The notes under the pieces were generated by a model that was not told where the DNA came from, did not search any database, and saw nothing but the letters and a program-made list of their open reading frames with translations. Made by a program: the position numbers and the translations under genes. Positions 26,070 through 33,526 of a stretch of 39,128 nt of DNA are shown piece by piece (position 1 is the stretch's first letter; every line of letters starts with the position of its first letter). This stretch comes from Deltaproteobacteria bacterium YD0425bin51 (GTDB lineage Bacteria; Desulfobacterota; Desulfobacteria; Desulfobacterales; YD0425bin51), in contig PDZS01000040.1 in assembly GCA_002753225.1 (NCBI GenBank), positions 1 to 39,128 on the forward strand, written 5' to 3'.

Positions 26070-26846
26070 TTATTTTTCTGCTGCAATTAGAGCTGCACCC
26101 AAAGCTCCGCTAAGTTGTGGATCTAAACCGTCAAATTTTAGCAACGGAAATTTATTAGCCTCACTTAAAGCAAAAAATACTCCGCTGTTTTTTGCAACTC
26201 CTCCTGTCATTACAACATCAGGCTCAATTCCTCCAAGGCTTTTTGCCATTGCTGCAACACGATTTGCAACAGCAGTATGCAGAGCGTTCAGAATATCTGG
26301 CACAGATTTTCCTGAATTGATAAGAGAAACAACTTCTGTTTCAGCAAATATTACGCATTGATTTGAAATAATAATTTTTTCAGTAGATTTTTTTCCAATT
26401 TCACCCATTTCCTCAAGCTTGACATCAAGAGCTTCTGCCATAATTTGTAAAAAACGTCCAGTACCTGCCGCGCATTTATCGTTATAAATATAGCGTTTAA
26501 CCTGACCTGATCCATCAAGTTTTATTGCTTTTGCATCTTGACCGCCAATATCTATAATCGTTCGTGCTGATGGTATTTTGTGAAAAGCCCCTTTAGCATG
26601 ACATACTATTTCAGATTCTGTAGAATTTGCAAAACCAAGAAGCTCTTTACCGTAGCCTGTCGCTACTATTTTTTGAATTTGATTTTTACTTATCTCTGCA
26701 GCTTGCATGGCTCTATTTAATGCTTCAATACCTGCTTCTTCAGGCTTTGCTCTGCTTGCAGTAATAGCTTGTCCTATAATTTTTTCTCCATCCCAAATAA
26801 CTGCTTTTGCAGTTTGAGAACCTACGTCACATCCTGCTGTTATCAT
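26070..26846 (-). CDS. acyl-CoA dehydratase/reductase activase 2 (BadF/BcrA/HgdC family)
   Basis: A 258-residue Hsp70/actin-fold ATPase that drives an electron to its partner at very low potential. The nucleotide motifs 'GCDVGSQTAKAV' (about 5-16) and 'TIIDIGGQDAKAI' (about 96-108) are present. C125 in NDKCAAGTGRF and C164 in SNQCVIFAE are the two cysteines through which a dimer holds one bridging [4Fe-4S] cluster. 'MTGGVAKNSGV' is near the C-terminus. It overlaps the other activase gene by 4 bases. The two are clearly different in sequence, which points to a heterodimer rather than the HgdC homodimer. Confidence 0.93.
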   Translation of the reverse strand: MITAGCDVGSQTAKAVIWDGEKIIGQAITASRAKPEEAGIEALNRAMQAAEISKNQIQKIVATGYGKELLGFANSTESEIVCHAKGAFHKIPSARTIIDIGGQDAKAIKLDGSGQVKRYIYNDKCAAGTGRFLQIMAEALDVKLEEMGEIGKKSTEKIIISNQCVIFAETEVVSLINSGKSVPDILNALHTAVANRVAAMAKSLGGIEPDVVMTGGVAKNSGVFFALSEANKFPLLKFDGLDPQLSGALGAALIAAEK

Positions 26847-27640
26847 ATTTTCACCTCCCCAGTTAAACTTTCAGAAGCTAAAAGAGCAGCGCCAAGTGCT
26901 CCTACCATTTGCGGATCAAATTTGCGTATATGTTTGATTCTTTGTCCAATAATTCCCTCAAGAGCAGTAAAAACGCCTTCATTTTTTGCAACGCCTCCAG
27001 TCATACATATATCTTTTTCAGGCTTTAAAGTGCTTACTAACATTGCCACACGGTTTGCCATAGCAATATTAATTCCTGCTCCAATGTCATCTAATGAATA
27101 TCCTGAATTAATATATTTAATTATGTCTGCCTGCGCCCAAACTGTGCAAGTTGAAGCAAGTGTAATAGGAGTCTTTGATTTTGCTGAGAACTTGCCTAAA
27201 TCATTAATTTCCACATTTAATACTTTTGCCATAACTTCAAGAAAACGACCTGTTCCTGATGCACATTTGTCATTTGTTATAAATTTATCTATTTTACCCG
27301 AAGAATCGAGCTTAATTACTTTACAATCTTGTCCACCTATATCAATTATAGTTTTAGCAGTGGGCATAAGCCATCTTGCTCCTTTTCCATGACATGTAAT
27401 TTCAGAAACTGATTTATTTACAAAGGATATCTGCTCTCTTCCGTAACCTGTTCCAACACAGAAGCTGATATTTTCTTTTTTTAATCCCGCTTTTTGCAAA
27501 GCTTTATCCATTACAGTTTCAGCAGATTCCTGAGGTTTTGGACGTGATTTTATTATTTCTTCACAAACAATTTTTCCCTTAATCATAATGACAAATTTAG
27601 AAGTTAATGAGCCGACATCGCAGCCTGCAACATATTTCAT
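26843..27640 (-). CDS. acyl-CoA dehydratase/reductase activase 1 (BadF/BcrD/HgdC family)
   Basis: A 265-residue paralogue of its downstream neighbour. 'GCDVGSLTSKFV' and 'TIIDIGGQDCKVI' form the ATP site. C126 in NDKCASGTGRF and C165 in STCTVWAQADI are the bridging-cluster cysteines. 'MTGGVAKNEGV' is present. It has an additional cysteine (C106) next to the ATP site motif. ATG overlaps the stop of the large dehydratase subunit (4 bases), so translation is coupled. Pairing of two different activases is the rule in class I benzoyl-CoA reductases (BcrA/BcrD, BzdP/BzdQ). Confidence 0.93.
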   Translation of the reverse strand: MKYVAGCDVGSLTSKFVIMIKGKIVCEEIIKSRPKPQESAETVMDKALQKAGLKKENISFCVGTGYGREQISFVNKSVSEITCHGKGARWLMPTAKTIIDIGGQDCKVIKLDSSGKIDKFITNDKCASGTGRFLEVMAKVLNVEINDLGKFSAKSKTPITLASTCTVWAQADIIKYINSGYSLDDIGAGINIAMANRVAMLVSTLKPEKDICMTGGVAKNEGVFTALEGIIGQRIKHIRKFDPQMVGALGAALLASESLTGEVKI

Positions 27641-29037
27641 AAAAGCCCCCTTATTTTAAAGAATTCATCAAGTCTAGCTGCTGTTGCTTCCCAAGACTCA
27701 ACGCGATCATCAAAAGCGTCGCCATACATTATATGTGTGGGATATCCATATTTTTCAAGATCATTTGCAATAAGTTTAACATTTGACCAAGTGTTTCTGC
27801 ATCCTGGTGTTCCATTATAAACACAGCAATCAGCCTTATACATCTTTGCCATTGCAATTGATTCTTCAAGCCACATATTAGGCATGTCATAAGGACCTCT
27901 TATGGAGCGTACCATAGGCATACGAGCATTTATTTCAGCAAGAGTGTCAATCATATGATCCATATCCCTTGTATCTATATGATAGGTTGCTTCTTCCATA
28001 CCCTTAGTATAAGTAGCTGTATCTCCAAAAGCTCGGCTTAAAATGTTTCCCATATGATTTATTTGATTCTTGTCAAGCCAGTCCCATAGTTTAAGATCAA
28101 GTGCATAATGATCTATATAGAAGAAAAATGCTCTACATTTTTCAATCCCTGAGCTAATACCTGAACGTCCTTTTTTTGCGTTATCCTTTACCACATCAAG
28201 CATATCTTTTAAAAGTTTGGTGTAGGACTCTTTACCTGCAAAAAAGAATCTCCCTGCATAAATTAAAAAGTTATAAACAACAGGAAAAGGACTAGGAACA
28301 AAGCGTTGAAGTTCCTCAAGTTCGCTTATAATTAAATCCTGTTTTCTGTATTCCTCTAATACTTTTCGTAACTTATCTTCTTTGAATGATTTGCCTGTCA
28401 ATTTCTCCAAAAAAGCTATTAATGCTCTGTAATCTTCCCTATGATAGTTTTTGGAACGGTCATCAGTAAGACCTGCTGGATAATTAAGGCAGTAGAAAGG
28501 CTTTTTAAGATATGAAGCGGCAAATGCAAAGGCATTGGCATTGGTATCGCAAACACCAGCGCTGTCTATTACTACAAGATCTATTTCAGCTCCAAGACCT
28601 GCAAGGTAAGCTCCCATAGAACCTCTCTGGGAGGAACAGCCAGTTTCAGAAAAACCAAGATCACTGCAATAGTCCATATAATCTGTACATCCTCGTTTCC
28701 ATAATACTGAACCTAAAACTGTCATAGGCTCAAGAGATATTGGAACTATATCCATTGCGTAAAGTAGAGTTGGAGAAAAGCAGAAAGTAGTCAGTGCAAC
28801 TTTTTTTCCTTGTTTTTTTGCACAAACAATATTTTCAGTATATTCTGCCATCATTCTTAAAAAAGATTTTCCAGTTTCGCCAAGATTCATTACAGGTTCA
28901 ATAATTCCACGAAAATAGGGAACATAATCCAGCATTTTTTTTACTTCGTAATCGCTTCCATTTCCTAAATTAGCTGCAGCAACACAAGTCCGCCATAGCA
29001 TCCAGTCATAATTGTATTCATAAATTTCTGGCCGCAT
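27637..29037 (-). CDS. 2-hydroxyacyl-CoA dehydratase/benzoyl-CoA-reductase-like large subunit
   Basis: A 466-residue HgdB/BcrB/BzdO-superfamily subunit, about the length of BzdO. Candidate Fe-S cysteines are C86 (TTFCFSPTLLYAM), C134 (ETGCSSQRGSMGAYLAGLG) and C163 (DSAGVCDTNANAF), with C117 and C124 between them. 'GCRNTWSN' and 'YGDAFDDRVE' occur in the C-terminal half. AGGAGG lies 7 bases before the ATG, and the gene follows the small subunit by 13 bases. It takes the electron from the activase and either eliminates water from a 2-hydroxyacyl-CoA or reduces an aryl-CoA ring; the sequence alone does not decide which. Confidence 0.88.
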   Translation of the reverse strand: MRPEIYEYNYDWMLWRTCVAAANLGNGSDYEVKKMLDYVPYFRGIIEPVMNLGETGKSFLRMMAEYTENIVCAKKQGKKVALTTFCFSPTLLYAMDIVPISLEPMTVLGSVLWKRGCTDYMDYCSDLGFSETGCSSQRGSMGAYLAGLGAEIDLVVIDSAGVCDTNANAFAFAASYLKKPFYCLNYPAGLTDDRSKNYHREDYRALIAFLEKLTGKSFKEDKLRKVLEEYRKQDLIISELEELQRFVPSPFPVVYNFLIYAGRFFFAGKESYTKLLKDMLDVVKDNAKKGRSGISSGIEKCRAFFFYIDHYALDLKLWDWLDKNQINHMGNILSRAFGDTATYTKGMEEATYHIDTRDMDHMIDTLAEINARMPMVRSIRGPYDMPNMWLEESIAMAKMYKADCCVYNGTPGCRNTWSNVKLIANDLEKYGYPTHIMYGDAFDDRVESWEATAARLDEFFKIRGLL

Positions 29038-29050
29038 AACACGTCCTCCT

Positions 29051-30190
29051 TTATTTTGAAATTCTTTCTAAAAAAGCATCAATGCGCATGCGCAATCTTC
29101 CTGTTTCTGTAAGAGGTCCATATTCTTTTTCTAGACGTATTGAAGGTATTCCTGCATCTTCCAGATCTCTTTCAAAAAGACCATTTTCAGAGCTATGCAG
29201 ATCGCAGAAACGTATATTTTGCATAATAACCCCGTCAATTCGTGCAGATTTTACCTTTTCAAGCAAATATCCTTTTCGCTCTAAGTATCCTCCAAACATT
29301 CTAGGACATATTGAATTACTTAGATAACGATATGAAAGAGCATGAATTGGTTCAATATCTTCACGTACAATGTCCTTTTCACTGCGGATTCCAAAACAAA
29401 GATTTTCTGCAACAACCAAAGCCCCTGCTTTTTCAATTAAACGCACAAGATCAATATCGTCATTTACGCTTCCAATTAACATGATCCGTTTTTTTCCTGA
29501 CACTTTTAATTCCGGCAAAGAATTAATATCTGAAATCCAGTCAGAAAGAGATTTGTTAAAATCTTCCCTTGGCATTAAATTAGCAGAAATAGAAGCAGCA
29601 AAAGCTTCTTCTCCTGTTATGTTTACACCTTCTTTCATTCGTAAATTTTCAAGTTCTAAAAGGAGCCTTCTTCCTTTATTATAGATACTTATTGATTTTT
29701 GGAGATTTTCTGTAGAAATGTTTACTCCAAAATTATTACTAATTGCTTTAATTAAAAGTTTAATTTCATCTTCAAACCATTTAAGTGCATGGTTATCAGA
29801 TTTATGAGGAATATCAAAGTAATAAAAAAAAGAGGGTATTGCATTTGGATAGTCTTTTCCTGCAGAACGCCAGCATTCATCTAATCTTCTCATGGCATCG
29901 CAGCCTGTGGAAATTACAGCACCGTCTAAAAAAGAGTATTTTCCTTCTCCAGCAAGCTGAAGAAGGCATTTTGGAAAAGTACATACAAATGGTCCATAGT
30001 AAGCATCAGCAATATTTAAGCTCTCTGTTTCAATTCCCCTAAGACGTATAGGTAATATTCCTGCAGCATGAAAGATTTCAGGGGGTAAAAATGAACATGT
30101 ATAACCTACTATTTTTTTACCAGACGACTTCCAATCTGATAATAATGGATAATTAATCTTAGTTGCTATCTCAATAAATTCTTTAGACAT
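29051..30190 (-). CDS. 2-hydroxyacyl-CoA dehydratase/benzoyl-CoA-reductase-like small subunit
   Basis: A 379-residue HgdB/BcrC/BzdN-superfamily protein. ATG 30190 is chosen because GGAGGT lies 5 bases upstream; an in-frame TTG at 30208 has no such site. Cluster cysteines are probably C32 (GYTCSFLPPEIFHAAGILPIR), C70 or C75 (PFVCTFPKCLLQLA) and C97 (STGCDAMRR). The 'HAAGxxPxRxxG' and 'ADAYYGPFVC' blocks are closest to BcrC/BzdN in my memory. It overlaps the upstream unknown gene by 8 bases, so it is translationally coupled. Confidence 0.9.
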   Translation of the reverse strand: MSKEFIEIATKINYPLLSDWKSSGKKIVGYTCSFLPPEIFHAAGILPIRLRGIETESLNIADAYYGPFVCTFPKCLLQLAGEGKYSFLDGAVISTGCDAMRRLDECWRSAGKDYPNAIPSFFYYFDIPHKSDNHALKWFEDEIKLLIKAISNNFGVNISTENLQKSISIYNKGRRLLLELENLRMKEGVNITGEEAFAASISANLMPREDFNKSLSDWISDINSLPELKVSGKKRIMLIGSVNDDIDLVRLIEKAGALVVAENLCFGIRSEKDIVREDIEPIHALSYRYLSNSICPRMFGGYLERKGYLLEKVKSARIDGVIMQNIRFCDLHSSENGLFERDLEDAGIPSIRLEKEYGPLTETGRLRMRIDAFLERISK

Positions 30191-31316
30191 TATCCACCTC
30201 CTCTTCAATTAAAAGACGGGCTTCTTTAATTAGTGCTGGTAAAAAAGCTCTGAAAATATCACGTAGTTCATCCATATGATTTTCAAGAATATCTTTGATG
30301 CAATCTTTTATTAAATCTAAATCTATAGCGTTTATAAATTCATTAATATTCTGCTTGATTTCATTTGGATTTAGTTTTTGAGCTCGTTCTATGTTTTGAA
30401 TCGCTATATTTATTCTTTCTGCAAAATCTACAAGATTTAATTTTGACAAATAAGCACTTATTCCTTTTAAAAATATATCATCAGGTAAATCTGCAACTGT
30501 TTTTGAATATTTGAGATTATTTTTTATATTATTGCTTTGATATACTCCTTTTCTCTCCATCTCTTGTAACCATATTTGATGATTTTCCTTTAAAAAGTCT
30601 ATCCAAGCGTTAAAAAAAGTTGTTTTGCCATCTTCAATTTCATATTGAGCTTTAAGGAGTAACTCGGGATCTATTTCTGACATAATATCTTCCAAAAGCT
30701 TCTGTAACCTTATTGGAAACATAGGTTTGCCAGGTCCCCCTAAAAGAGCGCTTCCTGTATGAAGTTTACGGGAAAGTTCAGACATTTCATTTATGGTTTG
30801 CCCTATTTCCTTACCATTTATTTCCCTGACAAGTGAAAGAATAACATCTGTAAGAAGGTCAGGGGAGAGTGTATTTATTGAGGATAAATTTTCTTTTATT
30901 AAAAATACAAGACCATTAATTATATTTGGAATAAAGGAAAATAGAAGAATAAGTTTACTTGGGTATTTCCATATCCCATCATTTATATATTTAACCAAAG
31001 ACTTAAGATCTTGAGAAGAGTTATCTACAACGTCTCTTAGTCTTCCAAAATCAATTTGTCCGAAAATTTTTACAATAGATGGACCAATATCAGATATTTT
31101 GATCATAAGGTAATTATCTGATGGGAAACTTTTTTTAAAGCTTTTTTCAATTGGTTTTGTTACAAGCTGTTTGAGTTTATTTCTGCCAGCCCATATTTTA
31201 GCAATTTCAGGAATTATTTCGCCTATTGTCTCCTGAAATTTTCGAGTGTAAGTCATGCTTTTTATAAAATTTAATAACATGCTGTCATGACTTTTGTTTA
31301 TCTTATTTGGATCCAT
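30183..31316 (-). CDS. unknown helical protein in the dehydratase operon (377 aa)
   Basis: Not recognised. ATG 31316 (MDPNKINKSH) is preferred over an in-frame TTG at 31355 inside the previous gene, because AAAGGAG lies about 12 bases upstream. The protein is soluble-looking, almost all helical, with repeated amphipathic stretches ('ISDIGPSIVKIFGQIDFGRLRDVVD', 'LDLIKDCIKDILENHMDELRDIF') and a single more hydrophobic segment near 'LILLFSFIPNIINGLVFLI'. It has almost no cysteine, so an Fe-S role is unlikely. It lies 17 bases after the GMC gene and overlaps the small dehydratase subunit by 8 bases. That placement suggests an accessory or assembly role. Confidence 0.75.
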   Translation of the reverse strand: MDPNKINKSHDSMLLNFIKSMTYTRKFQETIGEIIPEIAKIWAGRNKLKQLVTKPIEKSFKKSFPSDNYLMIKISDIGPSIVKIFGQIDFGRLRDVVDNSSQDLKSLVKYINDGIWKYPSKLILLFSFIPNIINGLVFLIKENLSSINTLSPDLLTDVILSLVREINGKEIGQTINEMSELSRKLHTGSALLGGPGKPMFPIRLQKLLEDIMSEIDPELLLKAQYEIEDGKTTFFNAWIDFLKENHQIWLQEMERKGVYQSNNIKNNLKYSKTVADLPDDIFLKGISAYLSKLNLVDFAERINIAIQNIERAQKLNPNEIKQNINEFINAIDLDLIKDCIKDILENHMDELRDIFRAFLPALIKEARLLIEEEVDNV

Positions 31317-31333
31317 GATAATAGATATCTCCT

Positions 31334-32635
31334 TTAAATTTGTGTTTTGGCACAAAGATGTTTAGCAAGCCTTTTACCAAGTCCTATAAGCGTTAATGTA
31401 GGAGGAAGTCCAAAAGATTCTGGTATTACTGAGCAATCACAGACATAAAGGTTATCAAATTCTGTTTTAAGATTTGAGTCAATAATATCATTTATTTTTG
31501 CTGTTCCTCCAGGGTGAGCTGCTATATACCAGCTTTTAAAAATACTTTTTGCTCCTGCATTTTTTAAAATTTTCTTTGCACGTTCATAGCCTCTTAGTAA
31601 ACTCTGATAATCGCTCTCTAGCAGTCTTTTCCTAACTCCGCCTCTATCAGTTAATTGTCCCCCAAGTGAGTCTTTTTCTTTTATCATTATTGTTAACGTG
31701 TGTTTATGAGACATAATCCTGTCAAACCTTCCTACTTGAGCCGCAAATCCTCCGTAAAGAGCAGAAGGTACAGTCATATCTGTCATCACATAACCATCCT
31801 CTTGCATGTGCATTCCTGCAACCATAGGCACTTCCTTCCCTCCAGTAATATCTTTAACTGTGCCAGAAACAGCAATCAGAGGATCAAAAAAGAAATTAAA
31901 ACCTGCTTTTTTTATCCCTGTAGCTCTTAAAATAACTGGAGTTCCTATTCCGCCTGCTGAAATTATTATAAGAGGCGCATATGCTTTTTGGGGAATAAGT
32001 CTCCGTTTATAATCAACTCCTACTGCTTTCCCGTTTTCAATAATAACTTTTGTGACTTTTGCTCCATTTATTAAGGTTAAGCCTTTACGAAATGCATCTT
32101 CTACATAATTTCTAGCATTCCACTTAGCGCCGTATGGACATCCATAATTGCAGCGCCAGCAATCTTGTCGACACCTGTCTTGAAAAATGAATTTTGTTAG
32201 TTTCTGCCAGTTATAACCAAGACTGTTTGCGCTTTCCATAATACGCTTTGCCATTGGACCTGTAAGATCATCTGAAAGCGGCGCTATTGGAAGTTCTTTT
32301 TTAGTTTCTTCAACTTCAGCCTTTATATCAACATTATATCTATTCAACATATCATGAGGCGGTTCAAAGGCTGTTCCGTAATAATAAACAGAACTTCCAC
32401 CTGTTGTAATGCCGCGTACCATTCCAAGAGCGTTATATGTAAAAAGAAGGCTTCTAAATGGAATTCCAAGCCATCGAATGGTTTGAAACATTGAGCCTGT
32501 AACAGGAGCGTTACTTCCTTGTTCCAGAAGTAAAACTTTTTTACCAGCAAGGGTTAGTTCTCTTGCTACTGTAGCTCCTCCTGGCCCAGAACCTACAACT
32601 ATTACATCAAATTCTTTTTTGTTTAAATTTTCCAT
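31334..32635 (-). CDS. GMC-family FAD oxidoreductase with a four-cysteine cluster motif
   Basis: A 433-residue protein from ATG 32635 (GGAG ten bases upstream; an in-frame TTG at 32653 is less likely). 'VIVVGSGPGGATVARELTLAGKKVLLLEQG' (11-40) is the FAD-binding Rossmann motif and 'GMVRGITTGGSSVYYYGTAF' the GMC signature. C155-x3-C159-x2-C162-x3-C166-P is a ferredoxin-like set that could hold an Fe-S cluster. The C-terminal block has the GMC His in 'AHPGGTAKI', but the usual Asn of 'NPTLT' is Pro ('GLPPTLTLIGLGKRLA'). It probably oxidises or reduces an alcohol or a ring carbon linked to the CoA substrate, without oxygen. First gene of the operon. Confidence 0.88.
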   Translation of the reverse strand: MENLNKKEFDVIVVGSGPGGATVARELTLAGKKVLLLEQGSNAPVTGSMFQTIRWLGIPFRSLLFTYNALGMVRGITTGGSSVYYYGTAFEPPHDMLNRYNVDIKAEVEETKKELPIAPLSDDLTGPMAKRIMESANSLGYNWQKLTKFIFQDRCRQDCWRCNYGCPYGAKWNARNYVEDAFRKGLTLINGAKVTKVIIENGKAVGVDYKRRLIPQKAYAPLIIISAGGIGTPVILRATGIKKAGFNFFFDPLIAVSGTVKDITGGKEVPMVAGMHMQEDGYVMTDMTVPSALYGGFAAQVGRFDRIMSHKHTLTIMIKEKDSLGGQLTDRGGVRKRLLESDYQSLLRGYERAKKILKNAGAKSIFKSWYIAAHPGGTAKINDIIDSNLKTEFDNLYVCDCSVIPESFGLPPTLTLIGLGKRLAKHLCAKTQI

Positions 32636-32676
32636 ATTTTTTAATCTCCACAATTTTAGCTTTTTAAATAATGTCG

Positions 32677-32688
32677 ATTGTCGACAAT
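32677..32688. promoter_or_regulatory. operator palindrome, operon side
   Basis: ATTGTCGACAAT is a perfect 12-bp palindrome. It sits just downstream of the probable -10 of the minus-strand operon promoter (-35 TTGACA at 32718-32713, 17-base spacer, TAAAAA). It is almost identical to the site at 32797, which points to one shared repressor. Confidence 0.75.
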
Positions 32689-32689
32689 A

Positions 32690-32718
32690 TTTTTAATTTA
32701 ATTACATACAGATGTCAA
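32690..32718 (-). promoter_or_regulatory. promoter of the dehydratase operon
   Basis: On the minus strand TTGACA (32718-32713) is a perfect -35 box. After 17 bases a TAAAAA (4 of 6 to TATAAT) is found. The start would fall inside the operator at 32677-32688, leaving a leader of about 50 bases to the GMC ATG. Confidence 0.55.
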
Positions 32719-32772
32719 CAATAATTTTTTTAAAAATATAATATTATGATTTTATTAAGTTTAAAATTTTAT

Positions 32773-32801
32773 TTGACAAATTATTAAACTTAAAATATTG
32801 T
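32773..32801 (+). promoter_or_regulatory. promoter of the GntR regulator gene
   Basis: TTGACA (32773-32778), a 17-base spacer and TATTGT (32796-32801; 4 of 6 to TATAAT). The -10 box overlaps the operator palindrome at 32797-32808, as expected for autorepression. Confidence 0.55.
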
Positions 32802-32808
32802 CGACAAA
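32797..32808. promoter_or_regulatory. operator palindrome, regulator side
   Basis: ATTGTCGACAAA repeats 11 of 12 bases of the palindrome at 32677 and keeps the full TTGTCGACAA core. GT and AC half-sites spaced this way are the general form recognised by FadR-type GntR proteins (TNGT...ACNA). Confidence 0.75.
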
Positions 32809-32845
32809 ATACAATTTTATAAATAATAATGAACAGGAGTAGAAA

Positions 32846-33526
32846 ATGGTATTTGTCAAAAATATTAATTTAGCTGATCAAATTGCAAAGCATCTTACAG
32901 ATAAAATAGTTAAGATGGAGCTTTTGCCTGGTGAACGAATTATGGAGGCTAAAGTAGCGTCTGATTTAAAAGTTAGCCGCAGTCCTGTTCGCGAAGCATT
33001 GCGTATTTTAGAAAAAAATTATCTTGTGGAGCTTATACCAAATAAAGGTGCAAAAGTTACAGAACTTACAGAGTCATTTGTGGAATGGCTCTATGATATT
33101 TTAATTGAACTTTATGCTTTACTCGCGCGTAAAGCAGTCGAAAAATACAATTTAGAAAATATAAGACCCCTTCTATATACTGCTTTGCAAAAACTCGAAA
33201 AAGCAGCTGAACAAGAAGATGTTTTAACTTATTTCAACGCTATTTTTGAATTTGCTTCTATTGGATTTATTGCTGCAAAAAATCCATTGCTGGAAAATAT
33301 TTTATTAGAACTTTTGCCAAATACTCAACGTATACAGTTTGTTTCTTTAACTATGCGTAAAGATGATTTAAGGAAAAATGTTTTTTATTTCAAACATGCA
33401 ACTTTGTATATGGATGAGGGGAATATAAAAAAAATTGAAGAAGTCCTGCGTGAGTTTGGACAAAATGAAAAGGATATAGCTTTAAAAATAGTACGTGAAT
33501 ATAAACTTAAAGAAGGAATGTTCTAA
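32846..33526 (+). CDS. FadR-type (FCD) GntR transcriptional regulator
   Basis: A 226-residue regulator. The N-terminal winged helix (about 7-73) has 'ADQIAKHLTDKIVKMELLPGERI', the recognition helix region 'VSRSPVREALRILEKNYLVEL' and the wing 'NKGAKVTELT'. The C-terminal all-helical FCD domain (about 80-215) lacks the usual 'FH' metal residue: the place reads 'FEFASIGFIAAKNPLLENI'. Metal binding may therefore be lost, leaving a different effector, probably a CoA ester. AGGAG precedes the ATG. It is divergent from the dehydratase operon with twin operators between them, so it is very probably its regulator. Its TAA overlaps the stop of the convergent giant kinase gene. Confidence 0.92.
   Translation: MVFVKNINLADQIAKHLTDKIVKMELLPGERIMEAKVASDLKVSRSPVREALRILEKNYLVELIPNKGAKVTELTESFVEWLYDILIELYALLARKAVEKYNLENIRPLLYTALQKLEKAAEQEDVLTYFNAIFEFASIGFIAAKNPLLENILLELLPNTQRIQFVSLTMRKDDLRKNVFYFKHATLYMDEGNIKKIEEVLREFGQNEKDIALKIVREYKLKEGMF

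Noticed and set aside
25951..26361. 136-residue plus-strand open frame
   Set aside because: Antisense to the second activase and the acetyl-CoA-synthase-like gene; no family features.
26769..27392. 207-residue plus-strand open frame over the activase genes
   Set aside because: It is antisense to two well-supported activase genes, spans their junction, has low-complexity Ser/Pro-rich translation and no ribosome site. A shadow of codon use.
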